A DNA stretch of 64,000 nucleotides. Source: Thuidium tamariscinum (taxonomy: Eukaryota; Streptophyta; Bryopsida; Hypnales; Thuidiaceae). Position 1 is the stretch's first letter. Each line of letters opens with the position of its first letter. The translations under genes and the position numbers were made by a program. The stretch spans positions 20,103,501 through 20,167,500 of the forward strand of contig OX344749.2 of the NCBI GenBank assembly GCA_947034885.2, read 5' to 3'. Shown here in pieces: positions 24,035 to 37,097 of the stretch. A model generated the notes under the pieces. It was not told the origin of the DNA. It ran no database searches and saw only the letters and a program-made list of their open reading frames with translations.

Positions 24035-26229
24035 AGGATAAAAACTTTCTAGAAAGATCACTCAAGTTGAGATATTGATATGCAGACTTTTTTCCAACCT
24101 GGGAATATGAATGCACCATTACAGCTTTCATTCTTTCGGTTTTGCTACAGTAGAATGTATTCTTGAAGTTTGGTAACCACTTACTTCGAACAACTGCTCA
24201 TTTTTGCCGAAGCTGTACTTCGGCGAAGGTGGTTTTAAATGTATTTGATTTAGTGATCTTGAGAGTTATCTCTTATCATCTGACAGCGATACTTGATGCC
24301 GATGTAAGTTACTCCTTCAAAGCAAATGAGAAGTTGCATATGCTCAACAGGTACAAATCATCTGTAGAAAGTTTGATGATTAGATCTCTTCCAGAGGTGT
24401 CGAGTGGTCATTCCAGCATGTAATTCCATAATGTGAAATTGGTGCGTTCCAAGGTGAATATTATCACTTCAGTATGTTCTACGGGTTCAATATAATAGTA
24501 ATACTAGTGTGCCCTGTGGCAACCCGCCACAGCTAAAATAAAAGTAGTAGTAATTTCTAATTTTTTAGTTCTGCAAAAACTTCAAAATTCAGGAACTTTC
24601 ACACTCTAGGTCCAAATGCCATGAATTGTGTACCCTCTCCTTTGAGGGCCTCTCCAATGGTACTGAGAATGTGACTAGGGGATACATGGTTTGGAATATG
24701 TCATGCTGTTATGATAATTTCAGTATAAAAATGATATATTTTTAGTGTATTCTATGGAATTTGTATCTTCCATTTGTTTGAAATCATGAGTATGGTGTCC
24801 ATCTATTTGGATTTTTCTTTTGATTTTCGATTTAATAAGTGAATTTGTATTAGAGTAGTGTATATCTAGGTCTATTACAGTTGTGAATTACAGGGTCCTA
24901 TTTTTAGAGTACAAGGGTGCTAATGCTAAAGCAAAATTGGCACAATCATGTACATGATTTGTTTTGGTCATGTGACTTGACCAAATATGGTTAAATTGTA
25001 CAACTAAGGTAGTTTATCAATTGAATTTGATCCAAAATGGAATCATGTTGACACTCCAACTTCTCAAAATGTTTGAAGGGAAGTTGCAAGGCCTTAAGAA
25101 GCTACAATTACGGATTGAAAGACATTGAAGTACATGTCATACAGTTGTCAATGTATTTCAAAGTATGTTGGAGCAAAAGTTTTTTATACAAGCACTAATT
25201 AAAAACATTATTAAAGCAAAAAAAAGAATTGTGCTTTTGTAGTCTTTATCCTTGTAAGAACATCCAAATATCCATGTTCTAATTGCAATATAAGTGTGCT
25301 TGTGCTCATGTTGAATCTCAATCTTCATATAAATGATTTTGTGATTTCTATAGGGCCTACAAAGACCTATAAATGTGACTTGTATGACATCTCTAAAAAC
25401 CTTTCTAAGAAAAAACTTTCATATATGGCATATGTGAGTTTTATCTATATCCTTGAGAGAAAGCGTACACAACTATGTTCTTTGTTGTTGGGCCATTAGA
25501 TTTTTTCTGGGCATTTAGAAGATTGCGGATTTCCAACTTGTAAGAACTCTAGGAACATTGCCATGTAGGAATTTCAACATGGTCGAGAGACTACCATGTC
25601 AAATAATATTAAGAAATTATTAAATATTTTAAAAATAAATTTTTGAAAGAAAGAAAATTTTTAATCAATTTTCAGATTTTATATATTTTGTGAAATTCTT
25701 GAAAAATGAACTTTTTTAATTTTTAATTTTAAAAAGAAATTTGAACTAGCAATCACTAGTTCATTACACAAGGAATAGTTTCAGAGGATAATTCCATAAT
25801 AGTCTCTTGCAAGGTTGAAAAACACTTAATTTTTGAATTCTAATTGGATGTTCAAAAGTTGTTCATTTTGCATTTTATGCAATGAACCAAGTTTTTTCTA
25901 ATATGAAACTATAAGTCATTCACATCCCAAATAGAATTGACAAAGATTGATAGAAGTTAGAGGTTTAGGATGTTTTGGCCAATTTTGGCCTAAATTGTAG
26001 ATTTTCAAATCCAAATTCATAAATCCAAAATTTTTATTAGCTTAAATTGTTCAATGCAACATGTCTATTCTAAAATAATAAAATACTTCATAATGAAATA
26101 ATTTTAGCAAAAAATAAAGATGGATGAAGTTTCATTTCTAATTCAAATTTCAAGACTTCATCTAACATTTGCTTCAAGCTCATAAGCCTAAATTAATTTT
26201 TACTTTCAATATTGAACTCCAAATGTCAT
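24035..26229. other. Intergenic DNA downstream of ThrRS
   Basis: The first few hundred bases are probably ThrRS 3' UTR. The rest is AT-rich with no recognisable gene. A GC-richer motif tgtggcaacccgccacag at 24514-24531 is a small hairpin (CTGTGGC/GCCACAG) of unknown meaning. Confidence 0.4.
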
Positions 26230-29200
26230 CTAAATTTAAAGGTTCTTTTCATGTTTAACCCTTTAAATTCTTTAACTATATTTACTTCAAAAATGGTAAA
26301 AAAATTGGCATTTCTAATACAAATATTAAATTCTCTTAAAATTGAAATAAATAACCATAGGATCTTGTAGTAAATGATTTGAGAACATGTGCAAAAAAAT
26401 TTAGAGTTTTTTACCATGTAGATTGCAACATAGTAGCATTTAAAAGCTCAAAAATCATTTTTTTACACTATAGATAGTAAGAGAGCTACACTTCAAATGG
26501 CAAAATCGTATTAAAAATGGTCCAAAATGGTTGTGTTTATTTGGATTCATTGTTTAGGCCAAGTAGGATACTTGCCTAAAAATTTCAAATTGTTTAGAAT
26601 TGTACAACATATAGAAAAAAAATAGTAAGTAAAAAGAAGTAGAAAATTATTCAAAATACAAAATTGTTAAGAATTTAATTATCAAATTGAAAAATGTCAA
26701 TCCCAGTGGTTGGAATATTGTAATAAACAATCTACATCCCATAGTTTTATTTTTTCAAAAAATATTGAAATTGAGTAAAATAAAGGATTTGAAAGTTTAT
26801 TTTAGAATAGAGAATCTATAATTGCCCACAAAGAAAAAAAATCATAACTTTTGACTCATTGATCAAAATGGAATGATTTAAAGCTTTCCATAAATAAATA
26901 AATGTAGAAAACTAATTTCAAATTCTTGTTTTGGGAAAAGTGATTTTTTTTCAATTTGTCCAAACTACTCAACTATGGAAAAAAAATAACATATTAGGCC
27001 ATATCTTTTGACTTGTATTTCCAAATGTCTTGATTTTTTGTACATATGAAAGAGAATTCCTTGTCCCCACTTTGTATTAAAATTAGGGCCCAAAATATGG
27101 AAATCTCCACTCACACGTACCTACCCAAAATTGCTATGTTGCCAAATTTAGCAAGCTGGTCCCTTAAGGTTTAAATTAGATGAATATTGATATTTTTAAT
27201 CTAAAACTATTGCTCTTAATTATCTACTTTCATTGTATTCTATCTTTTTTAATTTTTTTTAATTTTATAAAGTAAGTTATGTTACTAGAAAATTCTAAAA
27301 TTACATAAGTGATCTTGAGTTCAAAGTTGGATTTTAGTAAATTCTTAAAGGTCTTACTTAAACCTCTAATTTCTAACATAATTATGATTTCTATTGCAAG
27401 AGAAATAAAAAATTGCCAAATTTAAGAACATGACTAGTAATCCATTTCCACCACATCTCCATACTTCAACATGTGTGCTACAAGTGTATCTTGAGGCCTA
27501 TCTTCATCAATTTTTCTTACATTTTTTTGTATTTTCATATACAACTTAAATAACAACTTTTACAACAAGGTATATAAATTCTATCTATGATCTAGTCCTA
27601 TTTTGAAGCCTATGGTTTATTTCTTTACACTTCCCCTTTTGAATTTCTTCAACTTGTTTTTTATATTTTTCTTTTTTCTTCTATTTTTTGGCATATTTTA
27701 TAATTGCAATCTTTGACTTTTATTACTATTACTACTAACTAATTTATAGTTATTCTAGAAATCAAACAATTGTGATGACATAAGCATCATAAGTGCTAAC
27801 TAAGTATGTATTTAAGACTTCACAACTTCATTTGGTCTACTACACATGGGTAGTTGCAAGAAAGGGTGAACGGTTTTGTAGCGTTTTGGCAAAACTGGCT
27901 TTTGTCCAAGCTATAACTTTTGAGTTTTAAGCCCAACGCCAAAAGCTAAAAATATATTTCTAGATGTTTTGATTGAAATTGTATCACTTATTTTTCAGAA
28001 ATTTTCAAAAATAATTTTATATTTAAAAGTCAATTTCTCTAATTTGTCACACTTTCAATGTTTTTTGTTTTTTGTACCAAAAAGTATCCAAATTTAATTA
28101 TTTAGGAAAGAAATTTTGGTGGTCTATTCCTACACTAATTGGACATGTCCCATGGGAGGGGCATAAAAAAATACATTATTTTATGTCCTCCATGTTTGTC
28201 CAAATAGGCCAAAACAAAGGGTCCATTGCGCGCACACTTCTAAACATAGAAGATGGATTGAAGATCATTTTTTTGGTGAAATCTCATCACTATAATGTCC
28301 TTACAAATGGCCAGTTTTTAGATTTTTTAGTTCACTATAAGTATTTAATTAAAAATACAAACGTTGAAATACTCCTTTTCTACCTACAACTCTACATGTC
28401 CCAAAAAAGGAGTATTTCAACGTTTGTATTTCTAATTAAATACTTATAGTGAACTAAAAAAATCTAAAAACTGGCCATTTGTAAGGACATTATAGTGATG
28501 AGATTTCACCAAAAAAATGATCTTCAATCCATCTTCTATGTTTAGAAGTGTGCGCGCAATGGACCCTTTGTTTTGGCCTATTTGGACAAACATGGAGGAC
28601 ATAAAATAATGTATTTTTTTATGCCCCTCCCATGGGACATGTCCAATTAGTGTAGGAATAGACCACCAAAATTTCTTTCCTAAATAATTAAATTTGGATA
28701 CTTTTTGGTACAAAAAACAAAAAACATTGAAAGTGTGACAAATTAGAGAAATTGACTTTTAAATATAAAATTATTTTTGAAAATTTCTGAAAAATAAGTG
28801 ATACAATTTCAATCAAAACATCTAGAAATATATTTTTTGCTTTTGGCATTGGGCTTAAAACTCAAAAGTTATAGCTTGGACAAAAGCCAGTTTTGCCAAA
28901 ACGCTACAAAACCGTTCACCCTTTCTTGCAACTACCCACATACTATAATTAACAATCTTTGTTTAACCCCTAAAGGACCAAACTATGTTTTTTGGCAATA
29001 TAGTAATTTTGGGTAGCTCATTACAAATGAAGTTTTTCTTTTTTTTCCTTAAAATTTTCAAAAAACATGCGCCTAAGGAATATCTTTAAGGCCCAGTAAT
29101 TTTCATAATTTTTTACTACATAGTTAGAAGGTTATTGGATGATATGTGATTTTTGTTGTTTGGTGGGCAACCTAGGCAGCTCAAAAAACTTCTTTAGAGA

Positions 29201-29930
29201 GCAATTTTTAAAAAAATAAAAATTTGAAATTGATTCTCTAGATTTGTATAAACATGGGAAGCTTTGAATCATGCCATTTGGATTAATGAAATGAAAGTTA
29301 TGAGGAGTTTTAGTTTTGAGGTAGTTTGTAGGAAGTTATGGAATATCTACTCTAAAATAAATTTTGAAGTCGTTTATTTAATCAAAATTTTAATATTTTT
29401 GAAAAAAAAACAAAAACATTGGATGTAGACTGTTTATTACAACATTACAACCATTGGGATTGGCATTTTTTATTTGATAAATTAATTGTTAACAATTTAG
29501 TATTTTGAATCATTCTCTACTTCTTTTTACTTACTAATTTTTTGTACATGTTGTACAATTCCAAATGATTTGAAAATTTTCAAGCATGTAGCCAACTTGA
29601 CCTGAAGAATGAATTCAAAGAGTTACACCCATTTTGGACATCTTTTCATACAAATGTAACTCTTTGAAGCGTAGCTACCCGGATTTCCGCGTTGTTTAAA
29701 ATTTTAAAATAGATTTTTGCAACTTCAAACCCTAATATCTTGCAATCTACATGGTACGTGGAAATTTCTGAATTTTTTTCTACATGCTCTCAAACTATTG
29801 CACTAAAAGATCCTATGGTTTTATTATTCTAAAAATGTTTTCAAAAAAAAATTTGGTAGTTGTTCTAAAAATGATAGTTTTGGAGCGATTTTAGTGAAAA
29901 CATAGTCAAAAACCTTTAGGGGTTAACATG
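26230..29930. repeat. 3.7-kb foldback palindrome with nested arms
   Basis: An outer inverted repeat pairs about 26230-27180 with about 28950-29930. It is diverged but collinear: for example ccataggatctt near 26355 against its reverse near 29815, and acccaaaattgctatgttgcc near 27125 against the reverse of ggcaatatagtaattttgggt near 28995. Inside is a much younger inverted repeat. The left outer arm holds about 660 bp (27180-27845) with no counterpart on the right, so an insertion or deletion followed. No transposase is encoded; a foldback-type element or inverted duplication fits. Confidence 0.8.
27847..28938. repeat. Inner palindrome, 533-bp arms, 26-nt loop
   Basis: 27847-28379 and 28406-28938 are reverse complements with no net length difference (mirror coordinates sum to 56785) and only a few substitutions, for example cccaacgcc against cccaatgcc. 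The loop is 28380-28405. Both arms give the same open frame of about 85 codons, which lacks an ATG (it opens at TTG) and resembles no family I recognise, so I do not call it a gene. Transcription of either strand would give a hairpin RNA of more than 500 bp. Confidence 0.93.
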
Positions 29931-30984
29931 TAATCAAACTCCTATAAAGTAATCAAATTAATCTTCTAACAATGCATAAAGCTTTGAGTAGTATCTTGGA
30001 ACTTCTACTTCTACTTCAAAGACTTAGACTTTTCAACACAAATTGCACTCCCTACTTACTCTTAGTCCATCACCTCTCTTGTATGGATTTTTCTCACATT
30101 CTTTTTTCTCCTCTTTGGATTCGTTTTTTTTTCAAGCTTTTAATTTGTTTTTTCTAAGGTCCAAAAGCTTCAGTATACATCATTAATTTAAATACATGAG
30201 ATTTCATTTTATATTAATTAGTCTAATTTGCTTTCAATTTGTATGAGCCATGACAATTAATCAACATAATTAGTCAACCTCATAACAAATCCCATTAGCA
30301 GGTCAAGGCAAAGGGTTACTATTATGTAAGCATAAAAGTGTAAGCCTGTGAGCCTAGAAGACTATACACCTATGATATAAGTGTCTACATTATAATAACC
30401 TTCTATGCTAATAGTGTATATATGTTGTAAATACCTATATTATAGGTGTTTATGTTATAAACACCTTCAATGGTTTCATGATACATACTTATATATATAT
30501 GCTCAAGGTTCACATGCTCATACTTTCATGTTCACATACTAGCAATGTTGGATCAAAGTAAGCTTAGATTTTGTAGTAGAAGCTAAGGCTTTGTCCTACT
30601 TTGGAACTCCATATTGTTCATAGGCTTTTATTCTTCTCTAATTTCCTCCAAAATTCTTTAAGAAAATTCTTTAAGAAAATTCTTTAATTGTCTTCTCTTG
30701 TTAACTACTTAATTTTTTTCTATTTCTCTTACAAATTCTATGAAAATGTTAAATGTATTCATTAAGATTTAAAAAAGTGCCGTTCCAAATTATTTGATAT
30801 CAATTTTGTAATAGATAGATTATAGAACTAAAATTAATTTTTTCAAAAGAAAAAATCACACTTTAAATCCAAGGAATGGTCCCTAGGACCAAAATATAAG
30901 TGCCTTGTTATAGATTGTCCATCTTTTGAAGGGGCTTCATCAAAATAAAAACAATAATTACCAAAAAAATGTGAATACAAAAGA
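29931..30984. other. AT-rich intergenic DNA
   Basis: No gene or clear repeat boundary. Short imperfect repeats of acctatgatataagtgt/acctatattataggtgt type occur at 30360-30480. Confidence 0.4.
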
Positions 30985-31680
30985 TTACAAATACAAAAAT
31001 AAAACTAAATTAAAACAAATATGACTAACAAATATGATTGGGCAATCTTTAAACATATTTTCCACCCAAGTTTTCCTTTTGTCTACCTTCCAAAGAAAAA
31101 AGATGAATGCCAAAAAGATGTGACTACAAAATATGGTTCCAGCAAATATGACTAGGCACTTTTTAAGCATGTTCCTTGTCCATATTTACCTTGGATTACC
31201 CTAAAAAAATTACTACAAAAAATAATTTTAATTGCAAAATATGACTCCTCCAAAAATATAACTAAAAAATATGACTACAATAATGGTCAATTTTGTTAAA
31301 ATGGTGGTATTCCAATAAAATGGCATGATATTCCGTTAAAATGGCACAACATTCCATAAAAATGACACATTTTCTTCCTCTACTTCTAGGCCTCTATGTC
31401 GAAATGGTATACAAAATATGTCAAAATGGCATTTGAAATTTGTCAAAGTGGCACATGGAATATGTCAAAATGGCACTCGAAATACCGCCACTTTAACAAA
31501 ATTGACCATAGTATAAATATGTCTAAGTGCTTTCCAAACATATTCTCCACTTGAAATTTTCCATGGGTTGCCCAAAACAAAACGAAAATATAATGACTGT
31601 AAAGATATGACTACAAAATATGACTATAAAATATGACTTTACGTCCCTAAACATATTCCCCATCGTTCCCTATGAAATAA
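30985..31680. repeat. Degenerate tandem repeats of about 130 bp
   Basis: Units containing atatgactac/aacaaatatga, then a tttaaacatattttcc-like stretch, then a ttacct/ttgccc-like segment recur near 31016, 31147, 31515 and 31615. They are strongly diverged and are interrupted by the hairpin MITE at 31283-31509. Non-coding. Confidence 0.5.
31283..31509. mobile_element. Hairpin MITE, 227 bp
   Basis: The ends are inverted repeats of about 29 bp: atggtcaattttgttaaaat on the left against the reverse of caaaattgaccat on the right, continuing into gtggtatt/aataccgcc. Each half is made of short repeated units (aaaatggca + attcc on the left, gtcaaaatggca on the right), so nearly the whole element folds on itself. 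It sits inside degenerate tandem repeats. A target duplication is not clear. Confidence 0.75.
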
Positions 31681-31849
31681 TGAGCAATCTCAATGGGTGT
31701 ATACTATACACTCATGAAATATAAGGTCAAAATATCACTACAACTAGTTGCTATTCATCCTTAGCTATATTTTTGCAATGATAAAACATCCATTTTCTCG
31801 TCCATTTTCTAGTAGTGCTTGTTTCAATTGTGCAACAAAACGTTAAAAG

Positions 31850-33560
31850 GTAGCAAGTGTCTTGGGTTTAGTCTTGAGACATTTAATGACTTCGAAACTT
31901 GTGAATTATTTTGTCTTTGAAAAGAACAAAATACAAAGTGTTGTCTATTGTAGGCATACTCATAGGTCCAAAAAGATCCGAGTGAATCATATCGCCTAAA
32001 CTAATGGATCGTGCTCTCATTGCTCTGTTGTCATTGGATGAGAATGGAGCTCTATGATGGTTTCTATATACACAACTGGAGCAAAAGGGTTTGTGTTTAT
32101 TGTTGAGAACTAAACCATCAACAATACCCTCAGAGGCCATCGTTTGTATCATAGAATGGTTTTAAGTGAACTAGTCTCCCATGCCAAACACCAAGAATAA
32201 GCAGATTCTCGATAGTGGTAGACATGCTAAAAGAAGTCATAGAAGTAGCAGTTAGAGCTATTGTAATGACTTCTAGTTGGACGACTTCAATATTCAATCT
32301 ATACATGTAGTTGTAGATACTACCAGTTGTAGCAACTTAGCCATCTTCAAAAAATTGGCAACCAATATTGGTATGGAGAATATACATCTTTCTATAAGTT
32401 GCAATGTATGATAAGAATAAATTGTGACCAAGGGAGGGAAACATGGATTACCTTTTTTGTACCCTTGAGTTAAATTGATGATTGTGTTGGATTCTAATGT
32501 TGATGTCTCCTATTCTAGCAACTATCAACATGGCACTACCAATGTTGTGAATTGATCGTCTTTTCATCGATACATAAGGATACAAAGAAAAATATGAATG
32601 ATTGTTACTCATGTACTTTGTGTAGCCAATTTGGACATACCAATAAGTTGAATTTGGTGAAGCTTCTTCCAAAGTGGCCACGAATGCCTTGTGTTTGTTG
32701 CTCTTCTTGCCATTTTTCACCTCGATTATGTGATTCTTGGTGCTTTTTCTAGTCCACTTTGCTAGTTTCACACTCACACCCCTAATACCCTATCACACCA
32801 CACTTCAAACATTTGCTATTGTTTTTACGATTGCGAATTTATCTATGTCTAGCAACTTGTTGCTTAGTTGTGTACTTGGAAGTCCTACTATTTCTTAAAG
32901 CTATATACGTAGAATGGTGGAGTTAAAGTGACTTCATGCATTAATCTTAGCTTTGAATGTACTGTTAGATTGGAGTAGCTATAGGGTGAAATTGTCTAAA
33001 GTTTTTGTGGCATTTTTTTGCATGCACCAAGTAGAGATCAAACTATTGAAATTGCTAGGAAGATTGCATAGGATTTTAGAGATAACGGCTTGTTTATTGA
33101 ACATAGTATCATCTACAAAAGCTAGTTTAAACAATGTTGTATTATGATATCAAGTCTGCCTACAAAATCAATGATGCTATCTCTTTGGTTCATGAAGAAT
33201 TTATAAAATTCTTATTGCAAAGTTTGAATATTCTATCACGCATTTTGTTTATAAAAGAGTTTGACCTTGTTTTGTATTTTTTATGATGAGACACAACTAA
33301 TGACATGCTTAAGCATATTCTTGTCAATTGTTTGATAGAATAGATTGAATGCTTGATTGTCTTCCTTATACTAGGCAGCGTGGATGGCAATCTCTGTTAT
33401 GGCTATTGGCTTGGCTTTTGAACCATTGACAACATCCATGAATTCTTGACCTAATAAAACTACTTAGATTTTTAATTTCAATACATAGAAGTTTACTCTC
33501 TCAAATCAGGAGATGCCTCTGAGATCATAGCTATTGTCAACAATGATAGCAAAAGGATTT
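31850..33560 (-). mobile_element. Broken Ty1/copia retrotransposon fossil
   Basis: Minus-strand fragments in family order are recognisable as copia: a gag-like region (about 32950-33500), a gag/zinc-knuckle to protease-side region (about 32448-32950), and a GAG-pre-integrase to integrase start (31883-32152). Reverse transcriptase, RNase H and both LTRs are not seen in the neighbourhood. The copy is truncated and carries many breaks, so it is old. Confidence 0.7.
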
Positions 33561-34960
33561 AGACAAAGAAAGACTATAAACTATTGTTTTTCAAAGATCT
33601 AAAATATAGTCTCAGCTAAAGAAACGAAAAGGCCCATAACTTGTTGAAGTTAGGTACAAAGGTGACACATTAGCAATAGATTGATACTATATCAAAACTT
33701 CATACAAAGTAACAAGTATATGCACAAGCTCTTGGTAATTAAAGCAAAATATATATTATACTCAATATATCTTGCACACATCTCTTTGTATCATGTTCAA
33801 AACACAAAGTATATTGTAACTACATAGATCTAAAAGCTAGCATTACCTTAGCGTGACACAAACATGTTAGAGAGAATTAGAAAAGTTATGATGCTTAAAT
33901 AATGGACTTGTGCACAAAGTGGAAAACAAGAGACGCATCTACTATGATGGATCAAAAAAGCATTGTTGGGTCACCTTCCAAATTCAAAAATGTTGCTTCA
34001 TTGGTCCATAATGATCTAGCATGGGTTTGTCATCTAATTTAGATGTAGGTCATCTAGTACCCCGGCTAGATTCATGAATTCATCTACATCCAACACAAGC
34101 AATCATTCCAATTTGAAGTGCAACTAACTCAAAGCACTACTCCCTCTATCCCAAAATGATCTTCTCGTTTACTATAAATTCTTGTCCCAATATAATCTTC
34201 CGATGGCAAGCTATGATATGGAAGAGTAGAGATGGTGACAATATTAAGAGCAACAAGATGAAGGAAGCATTAAAATAATAAGATGTATTAGGAGGGATTT
34301 GAAGGCAAGGGAAACTTATTATAGGGTTGTTCTCCAGCCCATTCCTTGTACTATCTGAAAACTACAAATTAGTCCTATTGGTTGAATTTTTAGAATTTTT
34401 GAAAAAAAAATTAAAATTTTTTTCCAAAAATTCTAAAAAGTGTTAAGAAACCTAAAATTCAATTTAAATAATTCAATTTTTTAATTGAAAAATAAATAAA
34501 ATAAATATTTTTTGATATGGCGCTCTTTTGACCACATCAAACTGCTGATGTAACTCATTCCCACAATTTGAGAGTCCAAAATGACTTGAAGTCTCCCATT
34601 GCCTTCAATCCCTTCTAATGAATTAGTATCTTATTTGGCTATGATATTTGGTTGTAACACATGGGCTAGACAATAAATTTGCCAAACATCTAGTTGATAT
34701 CCCTTAACCTTATTGGTTGCCATACATCAACTTGGGCCACCCACATGTCAACAATGACAAAGCAACTGCCACATGTATTTAGGTTGTAAATCATAGACCA
34801 CAAGGATCTCATTTTGCACCAATAACTTACATAGTCTTGGAGAAGACCTCATAGTGAGCAATTGAATGTCCACTAGTGCTCCTTAAATGTGCCCTAAAAT
34901 ATTCACTTTTGACTATTTGCAAACCTTACTTTGGAAAGGACTTTTAAACTCAAATTTTCA
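33561..34960. other. Intergenic DNA with an old dispersed repeat
   Basis: No gene seen. About 34310-34610 (agggttgttctcc, then A/T homopolymer hairpin, then gaccacatcaaactgctgatg) is loosely collinear with 51760-52060, suggesting two diverged copies of one element. Confidence 0.4.
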
Positions 34961-36119
34961 AGACACTCTCCTACCTTACTCGCTCTCAAGGTAGCCAAAG
35001 TTGATGCCTCTTTGTCTTGATTATTGCACGGAATTCCATAAACTAGTTCTGGATCAGTGCTACGAGATGTCGAGTCCCAAGCTCCCAAAGCTTCAAAATC
35101 GACAGGAAACGCCGGCAACATGTTTGACGCAAACCCCTGTTGCATCCCGACGGGAAGCCAGACAGAGGTGCTCAAGCGATGCCACTCACTTCCCTTTGCC
35201 GTAACCACAAATTACGAACCCACTTGGTAACCCTAAGTAAGGTCAGAGTTTGGCGAGCTTCCATGGTATTCCATGACGCATATGCTAACGTAGGCTTGTG
35301 GTAGCCTCTGAGAAGTGTGACTTTCCGAATGACTGTGGCCACGAGATTTGATCAAGCGATGCATAAGCTTAGTGGTGATGATGGAGCCTTTTTTCTTAAT
35401 TTCGTTTCCACGAGGAGCAAAAGCAGCCGCGTTCCTCGCGTCAGTCTAGGTGCTCTCACTGGCACCTTATCCACCTTCGAGTATCGTATGCTCTTGGGTA
35501 CTCTCTCCTTTCTGTCTCTACAGGGGAAGACGGCCTTCGCGGCCATCAATCGCAATTGCGGCTGCGACGACGCTGACTCGTCCATAATTGCAAGGTTAAT
35601 ATGCGCATAGTGGAATAGCTCTAGTTTTTATGGAGGAAGCACTGTTCACTGGTGGAGTTTTTTGAGCTTCGGAGCCTGTGGCTGAAGTCGCATTCATCGC
35701 CTTCTTGTGTCGAATAGGTGAGCACACAGCGCATTTGTAAACCGCATTTGGTAGCACGTTTGTGTGCTTCGAATTTTGGCGTTTGGAAAGAATTCGAGAC
35801 GAGCTTAATTGAGGACCACACGTTTGGCTTTGAATTCCTATCCACGCAATGCTATCTGACAGAGGGGGGCTCTGTGGCTTTCCGCTGCCTGTAGAATTTG
35901 AAAAAGTATTGGTGGGAATGTTTGATTGGATTGTAGGTACCAAGTGTGCTCGTGACTGGGTCTGGAAGGATTTATGCAGTTGTGCGTGAGTTTTGGAGAA
36001 ATTTTGAAACATCTTGCAATTTTTTGTGAATTTGGGAGAGTGTTGTTTGCAAATACTTTGGGTTCTGAGATTTTCGCTGTGCGTTTGTGATTGAAGTGAG
36101 TGTGCAAGGAGGAGAATCC
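34961..36119 (+). other. Upstream region and probable leader of MET1
   Basis: 34970-35045 (ctctcaaggtagccaaagtt onward) is similar to 43388-43460, just upstream of the OTU gene. From about 35.3 kb the GC content rises. Frames here lack ATG starts or domains, so I read this as promoter and 5' UTR of MET1. A coding exon of another gene is possible but not supported. Confidence 0.4.
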
Positions 36120-37097
36120 ATGGCGACTGCGATGGCAACAGGGGTTTGCCATTCCGCGCAACTGAATGCCGTTGTGCGCGCGGTTGATTCTCCAGTATCG
36201 TCGTCTTCAGGGGTGCAATTGCGGCACACGGCCTATGCGGGAGCTGGTTTGCAGTCACTGAAAGCGAGCTTCACATTGAGCGAAAGACACCACCGCAATA
36301 CCGCCATGGCAGTGCGTGCCACGGCGGAGCCCTCACCTCCAGCAGTGAAAGAAACCTACGAGGCGGAGCTCGAGAAGCCCTGGGGACTCCGCTTCTACAA
36401 AGGCTCCGACGGCGGCACGTACATTGACGCCATAGCACCCGGCGGCAGCGCGGACAAGACCGGCAAGTTCACGCCAGGCGACAAGGTGATCGAGACCAGC
36501 GCTATGTTCGGCACCGATATGTGGCCCGCGGCGGAGTACGGGCGCACAATGTACACCATCCGGCAACGCGTGGGCACGCTCCTTATACGCTTGGAGAAGC
36601 GGTACGGCGTCCGCTCGGACCGCGGCGCCAGCGCGGAGGCGCTCTCCAAGGAGCGCAACGCGGGATCCATCAGCGAGGGGATTCGGGAAATTCAGGTGCA
36701 GAATTACCTTCGCAAGCAGGAGCAGATGAAGCAACGTGAAGAAGAGCTCGACGCGGGGCTTAAGCTCTACAAAGCCAGCAAGTATGAGGAGGCGTTGGTG
36801 CACTTCGAATCCGTTTTAGGGTTGAAGCCCGAAGCGCGAGAGGAGGCCGTCGCGAGCTACAACGTCGCCTGCTGTTACTCTAAGCTGAACCAGATCGACT
36901 CTGGGCTGCAAGCGCTGGAAGAAGCATTGGAAGCCGGATTCGAAGACTACAAGACAGTTCGCGAAGATCCCGACTTGGCTCTCTTGCGTCAATCGCCAGG
37001 TTTCACGCCTCTCATCAACAAATTCGATGAGCCTTTCATCAATGAGAATGCCATTAATGCTGTCAAAAATTTGTTCGGCATATTCGGGAAGAAGTAG
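36120..37097 (+). CDS. MET1: Thylakoid PDZ-TPR protein MET1
   Basis: A 325-residue single-exon gene matching plant MET1 (Arabidopsis At1g55480, about 335 residues), a stroma-side thylakoid protein that helps assemble and repair photosystem II supercomplexes. The ATG at 36120 is the first in frame. Residues 1 to about 66 are serine, alanine and arginine rich with few acids, a typical chloroplast transit peptide. A PDZ domain spans about 80-160 (WGLRFYKGSDGGTYIDAI, GKFTPGDKVI, the family-specific WPAAEYGRTMYTIRQR). A charged helix (ERNAGSISEGIREIQVQNYL) and a TPR region (about 205-275, KYEEALVHFESVLGLKP, ASYNVACCYSKLNQ) follow, ending with the conserved FDEPFINENAINAVKNLFG. Identification is strong. 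Confidence 0.95.
   Translation: MATAMATGVCHSAQLNAVVRAVDSPVSSSSGVQLRHTAYAGAGLQSLKASFTLSERHHRNTAMAVRATAEPSPPAVKETYEAELEKPWGLRFYKGSDGGTYIDAIAPGGSADKTGKFTPGDKVIETSAMFGTDMWPAAEYGRTMYTIRQRVGTLLIRLEKRYGVRSDRGASAEALSKERNAGSISEGIREIQVQNYLRKQEQMKQREEELDAGLKLYKASKYEEALVHFESVLGLKPEAREEAVASYNVACCYSKLNQIDSGLQALEEALEAGFEDYKTVREDPDLALLRQSPGFTPLINKFDEPFINENAINAVKNLFGIFGKK

Noticed and set aside
28072-28713. Identical frames of 125 and 89 codons in the two inner arms of the 28-kb palindrome
   Set aside because: They open at TTG, have no ATG or domain, and are identical only because the arms are copies.
35317-36258. Genes upstream of MET1 on either strand
   Set aside because: The frames start at non-ATG codons or only mirror the MET1 transit-peptide region; no domain is seen.
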